DNA of 14,062 nt from Frankiales bacterium (GCA_025464795.1 JAODNB010000085.1:1-14062); one strand, 5' to 3'. Counted from the stretch's first letter, positions 1 to 7,506 are shown. Notes: generated from the letters alone by a model not told the origin. Translations and numbers: made by a program.

Positions 1-173
1 GCGTCGGTGAGCAGGCCGGCGCGGTTGAGGACACGGGCGTGCGCCTTCGACCCCAGCAGGTCGTACGGGGCGAGCCGCCAGTCGAACTGGACGCTGACGG
101 ACAGCCGTGCGAGAGCTTCGGCCGGTCCGCCCTCGAACCGACCGCCCCAGAGCGACATGCGCTCCTGGCTCAT
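1..173 (-). CDS. argH: Argininosuccinate lyase, N-terminal fragment (runs off the window)
   Basis: Argininosuccinate lyase cleaves argininosuccinate to arginine and fumarate, the last step of arginine synthesis; it belongs to the fumarase/aspartase superfamily. Only the first 57 codons are present, and the gene continues past the left edge. The peptide reads MSQERMSLWGGRFEGG, then LSVSVQFDWRLAPYD and GSKAHARVLNRAGLL, which are typical ArgH N-terminal motifs. The chosen ATG (173-171) overlaps the argG stop as ATGA, implying translational coupling. A second in-frame ATG at 158-156, just before SLWGGRF, is a possible alternative. The catalytic residues lie outside the window, so integrity of the rest cannot be judged. 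It follows argG, as expected for an argGH pair. Confidence 0.93.
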   Translation of the reverse strand, partial: MSQERMSLWGGRFEGGPAEALARLSVSVQFDWRLAPYDLLGSKAHARVLNRAGLLTD

Positions 174-1372
174 GCCCCGAACTTCAGGTCGCGCTTGGCC
201 GCGATCTTCGACGGCAGGCCCCAGAGCTCGACGAACCCCTTGGCCAGGGTCTGGTCGAAGGTGTCGCCCTCGTCGTAGGTCGCGAGGTCGAAGTCGTAGA
301 GCGACGCGTCACTCCGACGTCCGGTGACCGTGCACGTGCCCGAGTGCAGCGTCAGCCGGATGTCTCCACTGACGTGCCTCTGGCTCTCGACGACGAAGGT
401 GTCGAGGGCCCGCTTCAGCGGCGAGAACCACAGGCCGTCGTAGACCAGCTCGCCCCAGCGCTGCTCGACGCTCCGCTTGAAGCGGCGCAGCTCGCGCTCC
501 ATGGTGAGGTCCTCGAGCTCGGTGTGCGCCGCGATCAGGGCGAGGGCACCCGGGGCCTCGTACACCTCTCGGCTCTTGATGCCCACGAGCCGGTCCTCGA
601 CCATGTCCAGCCGCCCGAAGCCCTGCGCGCCGGCCCGGTTGTTGAGCTGCTCGATGGCCTGCAGCACGGTGACGGCCTTGCCGTCGATGGCCGTCGGGAC
701 GCCGTCGACGAACGTCAGGACGACCTCGTCCGGCCCTCTGCTGGTGCCGGGCGCCTTGGTGTAGCTGTAGACGTCCTCGATCGGGCCGTTCCACGGGTCT
801 TCGAGGAAGCCGGTCTCGACGGCTCGCCCCCAGACGTTCTGGTCCACGGAGTACGGCGACTTCTTGGTGACGTCGATCGGCAGGCCCCGCTCCTCGGCGA
901 AGGCGATGGCCTTGTCGCGGGTCATGCCCGAGTCGCGCACCGGGGCGATGCACTTGAGGTCCGGAGCCAGTGCTCCGATGCCGACCTCGAAGCGGACCTG
1001 GTCGTTGCCCTTGCCCGTGCAGCCGTGCGCGACGGTGTCGGCGCCGTGGTACTTCGCGGCGGCAACGAGGTGCTTCACGATCAGCGGGCGGCTCAGGGCC
1101 GACACCAGGGGGTAGCGACCCATGTAGAGGGCGTTGGCCTGCAGGGCGGGGAGGCAGTACTCGTCGGCGTACTCGTCACGGCAGTCGGCCACGACCGCCT
1201 CCACGGCACCGCAGTCGAGGGCGCGCTGACGGATGACCTCGAGGTCCTCACCGCCCTGACCGACGTCCGCCGCGACGGCAACGACCTCCTTGCCCGTCTC
1301 GTTGGCGATCCAGCCGATGGCCACGGACGTGTCGAGCCCTCCGCTGTAGGCGAGGACGACGCGGTCAGACAC
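170..1372 (-). CDS. argG: Argininosuccinate synthase
   Basis: Condenses citrulline and aspartate, using ATP, to argininosuccinate in the cytoplasm; this is the penultimate arginine step. The product is 400 aa, the usual length for the short bacterial type. The ATP-pyrophosphatase loop YSGGLDTS is at residues 9-16, and the second signature AHGCTGKGNDQVRFE is at about 115-129. The block KSPYSVDQNVWGRAVETG (171-188) is also characteristic. The start is GTG at 1372, supported by AGGAG at 1384-1380 seven bases upstream; no better-placed ATG exists. It lies 29 nt after argR and overlaps argH by 4 nt (ATGA). No ARG-box-like palindrome was seen in the argR-argG gap, so it is probably transcribed from upstream. 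Identification is secure. Confidence 0.97.
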   Translation of the reverse strand: MSDRVVLAYSGGLDTSVAIGWIANETGKEVVAVAADVGQGGEDLEVIRQRALDCGAVEAVVADCRDEYADEYCLPALQANALYMGRYPLVSALSRPLIVKHLVAAAKYHGADTVAHGCTGKGNDQVRFEVGIGALAPDLKCIAPVRDSGMTRDKAIAFAEERGLPIDVTKKSPYSVDQNVWGRAVETGFLEDPWNGPIEDVYSYTKAPGTSRGPDEVVLTFVDGVPTAIDGKAVTVLQAIEQLNNRAGAQGFGRLDMVEDRLVGIKSREVYEAPGALALIAAHTELEDLTMERELRRFKRSVEQRWGELVYDGLWFSPLKRALDTFVVESQRHVSGDIRLTLHSGTCTVTGRRSDASLYDFDLATYDEGDTFDQTLAKGFVELWGLPSKIAAKRDLKFGA

Positions 1373-1379
1373 AGCAGTA

Positions 1380-1384
1380 CTCCT
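1380..1384 (-). promoter_or_regulatory. Ribosome binding site deciding the argG GTG start
   Basis: AGGAG on the minus strand, seven bases before the GTG at 1372. It lies in the 29-nt argR-argG gap and is the reason for choosing this non-ATG start. Confidence 0.75.
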
Positions 1385-1401
1385 GAGTGGGAAGGGTCGA
1401 G

Positions 1402-1929
1402 CTAGAGGGCGCGGCCCTCGGCCAGCCCGAGAAGGCGACTGGCGAGGGCACCTGCGGCCGGGGTGGCCGGCGAGTGCGTGATGAGCAGGACGGTGTCGTC
1501 ACCCGCGAGGGTGCCGGCCACCTCGGGCAGGCCGGAGCGATCGAGGGCTGCGGCGAGGAAGCCGGCGCCGCCAGGGGGGGTACGAAGGACGACGAAGCCT
1601 CCGGTCGCCTCAGCGGTGACGCAGAGCTCCTCGAGCAGCCGGGCGAGTCGGGCGTCGGCTGCTTCGGTGGTGCTGGCGCGCGGCTGCCCTTCGGGCGGGA
1701 CGGCGTACGCCGTACCCGAGGGGGTGCGGACCTTCACGGCACCGAGCTCCTCGAGATCACGACTGAGGGTCGCCTGAGTCACGTGCAGGCCCTTCGCAGC
1801 GAGCTGCCGACCGAGCTCGGGCTGGCTGCTGATCGACCGGGACGCGAGCAGGTCCACGATCGCGGCCTGACGGGCTGCCTTCGTGAGCGGGACCTGCTGG
1901 ACGGCCGCGAGCCGCCGGGGAGCTGCCAT
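1402..1929 (-). CDS. argR: Arginine repressor ArgR
   Basis: Arginine-responsive transcription factor; the family forms hexamers that bind ARG-box operators when arginine is abundant. The 175-aa product has an N-terminal winged helix-turn-helix (about 15-80) with the recognition segment TQATLSRDLEELG at 51-63. The C-terminal oligomerisation and arginine-binding domain (about 95-175) carries GDDTVLLI at 143-150, matching the conserved GDDT arginine-contacting loop. The start is the ATG at 1929, two bases after the argF stop, preceded by GGAGAAGG at 1944-1937. A GTG at 1953 would add eight residues and overlap argF; it is less likely. Placement directly after argF suits co-transcription and autoregulation. 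The likely target is the palindrome before argC at 7507-7524. A run of seven G/C pairs sits at 1574-1580. Confidence 0.96.
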   Translation of the reverse strand: MAAPRRLAAVQQVPLTKAARQAAIVDLLASRSISSQPELGRQLAAKGLHVTQATLSRDLEELGAVKVRTPSGTAYAVPPEGQPRASTTEAADARLARLLEELCVTAEATGGFVVLRTPPGGAGFLAAALDRSGLPEVAGTLAGDDTVLLITHSPATPAAGALASRLLGLAEGRAL

Positions 1930-1931
1930 CG

Positions 1932-2840
1932 CTAGCCCTTCTCCAGCAGCCACGTGAGAAGCGCCTTCTGCGCGTGCAGCCTGTTCTCGGCCTCGTCCCA
2001 GACAGCGGACTGCGGCCCGTCGATGACCGCTGCAGCGATCTCCTCACCACGGTGGGCGGGCAGGCAGTGCAGGACGACCGCCTCCGGGGCGGCGAGGGCG
2101 AGGGCAGCCTCGTCGACCGCGTAGGCCCTGAGGTCCTGGAGGCGCTGCTCCGCCCCCGTCATGCCCATCGACACCCACACGTCGGTGCAGAGCACGTCGG
2201 CGCCCTCTGCGGCCGCCTTGGCGTCGTCGGTGACGACGATGGTCGTCCCGAGCTCACGAGCCCGGGCCACGACTGCTGCCTCGGGCTGGTAGCCGTCGGG
2301 TGCCCCGATGCGGACCTCCATCCCGGCCATGGCACCGCCGAGGAGGTAGCTGTTGGCCATGTTGTTCGCACCGTCCCCGAGGTAGGTCAGGACGAGTCCC
2401 TCAGTCGTTCCCTTGCGCTCCCGAATGGTCTGCAGGTCCGCGAGGATCTGGCACGGGTGGTAGCCGTCGGTCAGCGCGTTCACCACGGGAACGCTGCTGG
2501 TGGACGCCAAGGCGCGGATCCGGTCGTCACCGGCCGTGCGGATCACGATGGCGCTGACGTAGCGGGACATGACCATCGCGGTGTCCTCGAGCGTCTCGCC
2601 GCGACCGAGCTGGGTGGTCTGCGCATCGAGGATGACGGGATGACCACCGAGCTCGGCGATGCCGATCTCGAAGCTCAACCGGGTGCGCGTCGACGGCTTC
2701 TCGAAGATGACGGCAACTGCCTTGCCCGCAAGGGGTGTCGGTCCGTTGTGCCTCTGCTGCTTGAGCGTGGCGGCGAGGTCGAGGACCTCCGCCTGCTCTG
2801 CAGGGGTGAGGTCGTCGTCGGCGAGGAAGTGTCGGGGCAT
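1932..2840 (-). CDS. argF: Ornithine carbamoyltransferase
   Basis: Transfers the carbamoyl group of carbamoyl phosphate to ornithine, giving citrulline. The 302-aa length is normal for the anabolic enzyme. The carbamoyl-phosphate motif STRTRLSFE is at 50-58, DGYHPCQ at 125-131, and the ornithine-binding DVWVSMG at 220-226. The HCLPAHRG loop with the active-site Cys is at 258-265. The start is the ATG at 2840, three bases after the stop of the response-regulator gene, with GGGGA about ten bases upstream inside that gene. It ends two bases before argR. All key motifs are intact. The HCLP loop and the ornithine-binding motif separate it from aspartate carbamoyltransferase. Confidence 0.97.
   Translation of the reverse strand: MPRHFLADDDLTPAEQAEVLDLAATLKQQRHNGPTPLAGKAVAVIFEKPSTRTRLSFEIGIAELGGHPVILDAQTTQLGRGETLEDTAMVMSRYVSAIVIRTAGDDRIRALASTSSVPVVNALTDGYHPCQILADLQTIRERKGTTEGLVLTYLGDGANNMANSYLLGGAMAGMEVRIGAPDGYQPEAAVVARARELGTTIVVTDDAKAAAEGADVLCTDVWVSMGMTGAEQRLQDLRAYAVDEAALALAAPEAVVLHCLPAHRGEEIAAAVIDGPQSAVWDEAENRLHAQKALLTWLLEKG
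1937..1944 (-). promoter_or_regulatory. Ribosome binding site for argR, inside the end of argF
   Basis: GGAGAAGG on the minus strand, with its AAGG part seven bases before the ATG at 1929. It overlaps the last argF codons (Glu-Lys), so argR translation is probably linked to argF. It favours the ATG over the upstream GTG at 1953. Confidence 0.65.
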
Positions 2841-2843
2841 GGC

Positions 2844-3227
2844 TCAGGAGTCCCCGCTCGGGCCGCCGGTGATCTCTGCGACGCGGGCGAGCAGCTCGGC
2901 GACGGCGAAGGGCTTCACGAAGACGTGGTCGTCACCGAGGACCTCCCGCATCCCGGGGACGGCGTCGATCTTGCCCGTCACGACGATCACGGGGGTCTCG
3001 GACAGCTCGGGATCGTCCCGGATCTCCTCGAGGACGCGGGCGCCCCCGAGGTCGGGCATCATCAGGTCCAGGAGCATCAGGGCGGGCTTCGTGGCCGCGG
3101 CCTTCACGAGCCCGGCCAGGCCGTCGGAGGCCGTGACCACGTCGTAGCCCTCCGCTGACAGCAGGGTGTGCAGGAGCCCTCGCACGCTGGGGTCGTCTTC
3201 GACGACGAGGACGCGGGTGGCGCTCAT
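2844..3227 (-). CDS. Single-domain (receiver-only) response regulator
   Basis: A 127-aa CheY-like receiver with no output domain. The acidic pair is D11/D12 in LVVEDD, the phosphoacceptor is D54 in LLDLMMPD, the switch Thr is T84 in IVVTGK, and the conserved Lys is K105 in FVKPF, so it should be phosphorylatable. Residues after about 120 are a short Gly/Ser tail, leaving no room for DNA binding. It sits between argD (31 nt upstream) and argF (3 nt downstream), in an operon whose other members are all arginine genes. It has its own strong Shine-Dalgarno sequence, GGAGGA, five bases before the ATG. No kinase is adjacent; the nearest is the PAS kinase at 11143-12189. Function is unknown: it could act by protein-protein contact, as a phosphate sink, or on an arginine enzyme. 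The family call is secure; the role is not. Confidence 0.93.
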   Translation of the reverse strand: MSATRVLVVEDDPSVRGLLHTLLSAEGYDVVTASDGLAGLVKAAATKPALMLLDLMMPDLGGARVLEEIRDDPELSETPVIVVTGKIDAVPGMREVLGDDHVFVKPFAVAELLARVAEITGGPSGDS

Positions 3228-3232
3228 GGGGT

Positions 3233-3238
3233 TCCTCC
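3233..3238 (-). promoter_or_regulatory. Strong ribosome binding site of the response-regulator gene
   Basis: GGAGGA on the minus strand, five bases before the ATG at 3227. It is among the best Shine-Dalgarno matches in the window. The neighbouring arg genes instead rely on ATGA overlaps, so this gene seems to be translated independently. Confidence 0.75.
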
Positions 3239-3258
3239 GGACAGGTGCATAGCGGACG

Positions 3259-4458
3259 TCATGGCCGGACCCTAGTCGCGGCCAGCGCGTGATCCATCAC
3301 ACGGGGGAGCGACCGGACGAACGCGTCGAGCTGCTCCTGCGTGACGACGAGCGGTGGGGCGAGGCGGACGACCTCGGGAGCGGCAGCGTTGACGAGGAAC
3401 CCAGCCTCCCTCGCTGCGAGCTCCACGCCAGCGGCGACCGGCTCGGTGAGGACGATCCCGAGCCACAGGCCGGCCCCTCGGACGTGGCTGACGAGCGGGT
3501 GCTCGAGGGCCTCGATGGCCTTGCGCAGCCGCTCCCCCAGCACCGTGGCCCGGTCCAGGAGGCCGTCCTTCTGGAGGGTCTCGATGACGGCGAGGGCAGC
3601 AGCAGCAACCACGGGGTTGCCCCCGAAGGTCGTCCCGTGGTCGCCCTTCTGCAGCGCGTGGGCGGCGTCGCCCTTGGCCAGCAGGGCCCCGATCGGAAGT
3701 CCCCCTCCGAGCCCCTTGGCCAGGGTGACGAGATCCGCCTGCACTCCGGGTTCGAGGACCTGGTGCGACAGCCACGCACCCGCCCGACCGATGCCTCCCT
3801 GCACCTCGTCGAGATGCAGCAGCGCCCCGTGCTCGTCTGCGGCGGCACGAGCCGCGGCAAGGAAGCCCGGAGCGGGTACGACGACCCCGGCCTCCCCCAG
3901 AATCGGCTCGAGGACGATGCTGGCGGTCTGGTCGGTCACAGCGGCGGCCAGCGCCTGGGCGTCCCCGAAGGGGACGAACGTCACCGGGCCGGGGAGCGGC
4001 TCGAAGGCCGTCCGCTTGCCGGGCTGACCCGTCACGGCCAGAGCGCCCATGGTGCGACCGTGGAAGGCGTTGTGGCAGGCGACCCAGCCGCCACCGGGAC
4101 GCATCCGGCGAGAGAGCTTGAGGCCGGCCTCGTTGGCCTCGGCGCCGCTGTTGGTGAACAGGACGCGATCGAAGCCGGTGATCTCCTTGAGCTTCTCCGC
4201 AAGGAGTACCACCGGCTCGCTGATGGCCAGGTTGCTGACGTGGCCCAGGGTCCCGAGCTGCTTCGCCACAGCCTCCTGAACTGCGGGGTGCGCGTGGCCG
4301 AGGACGTTGACGGCGAGTCCGGCGAACAGGTCGACGTACTCCTTGCCGTCGACGTCCCAGACCGTCGCACCGGCCCCGCGGGACAGCACGATCGACGGCG
4401 TGCCGTAGTTGCCCATGAGGGCCTCGTCCCAGCGGGACTGCCAGTCCTGCGTCGTCAT
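3259..4458 (-). CDS. argD: Acetylornithine aminotransferase
   Basis: PLP-dependent class III aminotransferase that converts N-acetylglutamate semialdehyde to N-acetylornithine with glutamate as amino donor. The 399-aa length is typical. NSGAEANE is at 103-110 and FHGRTMGALAVTGQ at 132-145. The PLP-contacting Asp is in LDEVQ (D217), and the Schiff-base Lys is K248 in LAKGLGGGLPIGA. The stretch after DEVQ reads GGIGRAG where relatives often have TGIGRTG, a mild departure unlikely to inactivate the enzyme. The ATG at 4458 overlaps the argB stop (ATGA), implying coupled translation. In some bacteria ArgD also acts in lysine synthesis; the position here favours the arginine role. Confidence 0.96.
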   Translation of the reverse strand: MTTQDWQSRWDEALMGNYGTPSIVLSRGAGATVWDVDGKEYVDLFAGLAVNVLGHAHPAVQEAVAKQLGTLGHVSNLAISEPVVLLAEKLKEITGFDRVLFTNSGAEANEAGLKLSRRMRPGGGWVACHNAFHGRTMGALAVTGQPGKRTAFEPLPGPVTFVPFGDAQALAAAVTDQTASIVLEPILGEAGVVVPAPGFLAAARAAADEHGALLHLDEVQGGIGRAGAWLSHQVLEPGVQADLVTLAKGLGGGLPIGALLAKGDAAHALQKGDHGTTFGGNPVVAAAALAVIETLQKDGLLDRATVLGERLRKAIEALEHPLVSHVRGAGLWLGIVLTEPVAAGVELAAREAGFLVNAAAPEVVRLAPPLVVTQEQLDAFVRSLPRVMDHALAATRVRP

Positions 4459-5339
4459 GAGGGAACCACCATCGTGCCGATGCCTTCGTCGGTGAAGAGC
4501 TCGAGCAGGATCGCGTGCGGGACCCGGCCGTCAAGGACGTGCGAGCGCGGCACGCCGCCTTGGACCGCCCGCAGGCAGGCCTCCATCTTCGGGACCATGC
4601 CGCTGGACAGCGAGGGCAGCAGCTTCTCGAGGTCCTCGTCCGTGATCTCGCTGATGACCTCGTCGCTGTTGGGCCAGTCCGCGAACAGGCCTTCGACGTC
4701 GGTGAGGACGATGAGCTTCTCCGCCCCGACCGCCACCGCGAGGGCGGCGGCAGCGGTGTCGGCGTTCACGTTGTAGAGCTCCCCGTCAACACCTCGAGCC
4801 ACCGTGGCGATGACCGGGACCTTCCCCTCGTCGAGCAGCGCGTGCACGATCGCCGGCTGCACGTCGACGACGTCGCCCACGTAGCCGATGTCGACAGGCT
4901 CCCCGTCGACCAGCGCGTCCCGTCGCTCCGCGGTGAACAGCTGCGCGTCCTCGCCGGACAGGCCGACCGCGAAGGGCCCGTGCGCGTTCACGAGGCTCAC
5001 GACGTCGCTGTTGACCTGGCCCACGAGCACCATCCGCACGACCTGCATCGTCTCCGGGGTGGTGACCCGGAACCCCCCCCGGAACTCGCTCTGCAGCCCC
5101 AGCCGGTCCAGGTGGGCGGTGATCTGAGGTCCGCCTCCGTGAACGACGATCACCTTGACGCCGCAGTAGCGCAGGTAGACGACGTCCTCGGCGAACGCCT
5201 CCTGAAGCTCCGGACGCGTCATGGCGTTGCCGCCGTACTTCACGACGACCGTCTTGCCGCTGAAGGACTTCAGCCACGGGAGGGCCTCGACCAGGGTCGC
5301 TGCCTTCACCAGATGGGCCTTGCGGCTGGCCAGGGTCAT
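4455..5339 (-). CDS. argB: Acetylglutamate kinase
   Basis: Phosphorylates N-acetylglutamate with ATP, commonly the arginine-feedback step in organisms with the acetyl-recycling pathway. The product is 294 aa of the amino-acid kinase fold. VVVKYGGNAM is at 31-40, HGGGPQI at 67-73, the NVNAD segment at 190-194 and GMVPKM at 247-252. The N-terminal stretch before the KYGG strand (about 25 residues) resembles the extra helix of arginine-sensitive hexameric enzymes, so feedback inhibition is likely but inferred. The start is the ATG at 5339, overlapping the argJ stop as ATGA. The frame stays open to 5612, but the added residues are low-complexity Arg/Gly/Pro sequence read inside argJ and are not part of the protein. 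A run of eight G on the coding strand (5080-5073) encodes Arg-Gly-Gly at 88-90 and is in frame. Confidence 0.96.
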   Translation of the reverse strand: MTLASRKAHLVKAATLVEALPWLKSFSGKTVVVKYGGNAMTRPELQEAFAEDVVYLRYCGVKVIVVHGGGPQITAHLDRLGLQSEFRGGFRVTTPETMQVVRMVLVGQVNSDVVSLVNAHGPFAVGLSGEDAQLFTAERRDALVDGEPVDIGYVGDVVDVQPAIVHALLDEGKVPVIATVARGVDGELYNVNADTAAAALAVAVGAEKLIVLTDVEGLFADWPNSDEVISEITDEDLEKLLPSLSSGMVPKMEACLRAVQGGVPRSHVLDGRVPHAILLELFTDEGIGTMVVPS

Positions 5340-6487
5340 GTGGAGTACGCCGAGTTCTCGTGGACGTACGCCGTCGTCAGGTCGTTCGTCCGCACGGTCG
5401 CCGTGGCGTCGCCGGCGTGCAGGTCGATGAGCACATGCACGTCGCGGCCGGCGAAGACGACCTTCGCTGGGTCCTCGAAGGCCTCTCCCGCCTTGCAGAC
5501 CTGGACGCCGTTGAACGTCACGTCCAGGGCGTAGACGTCGAACTCGGCGGTGGTGGTCCCGACCGATGCCAGCACCCGGCCCCAGTTGGGGTCCTCGCCG
5601 AAGACGGCGCACTTGAACAGGTTCGACCGGGCGACGGAGCGAGCGACCTCCACGGCGTCGTCCTCGCTGACCGCATGGACGACCTCGATCTCGATGTCGT
5701 GCTCGGACCCCTCGGCGTCCCGGAGGAGCTGGCCGGCGAGCGACGCGCAGACCTCACGGACAGCGGCGTCGAAGTCCTCCGCGGGGGGCGTCACTGCTGA
5801 GGCGCCTGAGGCCATCAGCAGGACGGTGTCGTTGGTCGACTGGCAGCCGTCGGAGTCGAGCCGGTCGAAGGTGGTCCGTGTCCCCGACCGCAGGGCCCGA
5901 TCGCAGTCCTCGGCGGTCGCCACGGCGTCCGTGGTGATCACGACGAGCATCGTGGCCAGCGCCGGTGCCAGCATGCCTGCACCCTTGGCCATGCCGCCGA
6001 CGCTCCACCCGTCCCGGGTGGCGACAGCCTGCTTGCTCACCGAGTCCGTTGTCATGATCGCCGTCGCGGCGGCGTCGCCTCCGGCGTTCGACAGCTCGCC
6101 GCAGGCAGCGACGACGCCCGCAAGCAGCCGCTCCCGGCTGAACAGCGGGCCGATGAGTCCGGTGGAGCAGACGACGACGTCCCCAGCACCGTCCTGCAGC
6201 TGCTCCGCGACCGCTTCTGCGGAGGCATGGGTGGTCTGGAAACCGGCCGCGCCCGTACCGCAGTTGGCCCCGCCGGAGTTGAGAAGCACGGCCTTCACCG
6301 CGCCGTCCTTGACGACCTGCTCGGACCACAGCACGGGGTTCGCCTTGAAGCGGTTGGACGTGAACACCGCGGCGCCCGACCGCAGCGGTCCGTCGTTGAC
6401 GACGACCGCGACGTCGGGCTTGCCGCTGTCCTTCAGGCCCGCGCAGACGCCGGCCGCCCGGAAGCCCTGCGGTGCGGTGACGCTCAT
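5336..6487 (-). CDS. argJ: Glutamate N-acetyltransferase / ornithine acetyltransferase
   Basis: Moves the acetyl group from N-acetylornithine to glutamate, releasing ornithine and regenerating acetylglutamate; some members also use acetyl-CoA. The 383-aa precursor belongs to the self-cleaving ArgJ family. The cleavage region KGAGMLAPALATML lies at 168-181, making T179 the predicted nucleophile and new N-terminus of the beta chain. Other matches are SNRFKANPV (44-52), LNSGGANCGTG (69-79), CSTGLIG (107-113) and, near the end, the FGEDPNWGR block. The ATG at 6487 overlaps the argC stop (ATGA), and the gene's own stop overlaps argB the same way. With ArgJ present, a separate ArgE deacetylase is not needed. 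Whether it is mono- or bifunctional cannot be read from the sequence. Confidence 0.97.
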   Translation of the reverse strand: MSVTAPQGFRAAGVCAGLKDSGKPDVAVVVNDGPLRSGAAVFTSNRFKANPVLWSEQVVKDGAVKAVLLNSGGANCGTGAAGFQTTHASAEAVAEQLQDGAGDVVVCSTGLIGPLFSRERLLAGVVAACGELSNAGGDAAATAIMTTDSVSKQAVATRDGWSVGGMAKGAGMLAPALATMLVVITTDAVATAEDCDRALRSGTRTTFDRLDSDGCQSTNDTVLLMASGASAVTPPAEDFDAAVREVCASLAGQLLRDAEGSEHDIEIEVVHAVSEDDAVEVARSVARSNLFKCAVFGEDPNWGRVLASVGTTTAEFDVYALDVTFNGVQVCKAGEAFEDPAKVVFAGRDVHVLIDLHAGDATATVRTNDLTTAYVHENSAYST

Positions 6488-7488
6488 GGAGCGACGCCGC
6501 TGATGGAGAGGCCGGCCTGCTCGGGGAGCCCGAGGACGAGGTTGGCGTTCTGCACCGCCTGCCCCGCGGCACCCTTGCCGAGGTTGTCCAGCGCGCTCAC
6601 CACGACGATCCGTCCCGAGTCGGAGTCCGTGGTCACCTGCAGGTGGCAGCTGTTCGACCCGAGGGTCGCCGCGGTGTGCGGCCAGCGGCCTGGCGGGAGC
6701 AGGTGGACGAAGGGCTCATCGGCATAGGCCTGCTGGAGCGCCTCGTAGGGGTCGGCTGAGGTGTGCGGCTTGGCGGTGACCGTCGCCAGGATCCCCCGCG
6801 GCATCGGCGCCAGGACTGGGGTCATCGACATCGAGCTGGCACCCGTTGCCTGCTTGATCTCAGCGACGTGCTGGTGACACCCGACCTTGTACGGCGAGAG
6901 GTCCCCCATCACCTCGGTGCCCAGCAGCGTCGCCTTCGCCGCCCGTCCTGCCCCGCTCGTCCCGCTGGAGGCGACGACGACGACGTCGTCCGGGTCCACG
7001 AGTCCGGCCGCGATCAGGGGAGCAAGGGCGAGGGTGATGGCCGCGGCGTAGCAGCCCGTGTTCGCCACCCGGGTGCTCGCTGCGATCTGCTCGCGCTGAC
7101 CGGGGAGCTCCGGCAGTCCGTAGGTCCAGGTGCCCGCATGAGTGCCGCCGTAGTACCGCTCCCAGGAGCCGGCGTCCCGAAGCCGGAAGTCAGCCCCGAG
7201 GTCGATGATCCGCGTGGAGGCCGGCAGCTGGGCAGCCAGCGCTGCGGACTCGCCGTGCGGCAGAGCCAGGAACACGACGTCCGCGTCAGCCAGGGCGCCG
7301 GCGCTCGTCGGCGCGAAGGCTGTGCCCGCGAGCTGGGGCAGGTGGGGATGCAGGTCGGTGACCGGCAGGCCCGCGGACGACCCGGCGCAGACCGCTCCCA
7401 GCTCCAGGTCAGGGTGCCCCAGGAGCAGGCGCAGCAGCTCGCCGCCGGCGTAACCGCTGGCTCCTGCGACGGCCGCTGTCATCCCCAT
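6484..7488 (-). CDS. argC: N-acetyl-gamma-glutamyl-phosphate reductase
   Basis: NADPH-dependent reduction of N-acetylglutamyl phosphate to the semialdehyde; it is the first gene of the arginine cluster here. The product from the chosen ATG is 334 aa. The dinucleotide-binding loop GASGYAGGE is at 9-17, the catalytic Cys is C146 in NTGCYA, and SSGTSGAGR (174-182) and GCHQHVAEI (203-211) are family blocks. Starts: ATG at 7488 (MGMTAAVAG) is preferred because a -10-like TATGAT ends six bases before it, and no Shine-Dalgarno is visible for any candidate. ATG at 7482 and GTG at 7503 are alternatives. An ARG-box palindrome lies 18-36 bases upstream. It follows pheT after 58 nt. Confidence 0.95.
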   Translation of the reverse strand: MGMTAAVAGASGYAGGELLRLLLGHPDLELGAVCAGSSAGLPVTDLHPHLPQLAGTAFAPTSAGALADADVVFLALPHGESAALAAQLPASTRIIDLGADFRLRDAGSWERYYGGTHAGTWTYGLPELPGQREQIAASTRVANTGCYAAAITLALAPLIAAGLVDPDDVVVVASSGTSGAGRAAKATLLGTEVMGDLSPYKVGCHQHVAEIKQATGASSMSMTPVLAPMPRGILATVTAKPHTSADPYEALQQAYADEPFVHLLPPGRWPHTAATLGSNSCHLQVTTDSDSGRIVVVSALDNLGKGAAGQAVQNANLVLGLPEQAGLSISGVAP

Positions 7489-7503
7489 GCGAGAATCATA
7501 CAC
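7486..7503 (-). promoter_or_regulatory. Weaker second ARG box over the argC -10 and start codon
   Basis: GTGTATGATTCTCGCATG is a degenerate match in register with the first box. It has TGTAT in place of TGCAT and TCGCA in place of ATGCA at the same offsets. The two 18-bp sites are 3 bp apart, the spacing seen in tandem ARG boxes of other bacteria. It covers the -10 element and the ATG. The match alone is weak; the spacing is what makes it credible. Confidence 0.35.
7495..7500 (-). promoter_or_regulatory. Candidate -10 element of the argC promoter (leaderless start)
   Basis: TATGAT on the minus strand, differing from TATAAT at one position. Six bases separate it from the ATG at 7488, so a start site at the A of ATG would give a leaderless message. 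No convincing -35 hexamer is present at 16-18 bp; that space is filled by the ARG-box palindrome. This is a prediction from sequence only. Confidence 0.5.
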
Positions 7504-7506
7504 GCG

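Noticed and set aside
107..1405. 432-codon open frame on the plus strand opposite argG
   Set aside because: Mirror of argG codon bias; rich in Arg, Gly, Val and Asp with no domain signature. ArgG motifs on the minus strand are unambiguous.
3272..4534. 420-codon minus-strand open frame overlapping argD in another frame
   Set aside because: Arg/Gly/Pro-rich sequence without motifs; argD in its own frame carries all the aminotransferase signatures.
3289..4776. 495-codon open frame on the plus strand opposite argD and argB
   Set aside because: Antisense to well-identified genes, with low-complexity composition typical of GC-rich shadow frames and no recognisable motif.
5340..5612. Possible 91-residue N-terminal extension of ArgB
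   Set aside because: The extension is read inside argJ in a shadow frame and is Arg/Gly-rich. The ATG at 5339 overlaps the argJ stop and gives the normal 294-aa kinase.
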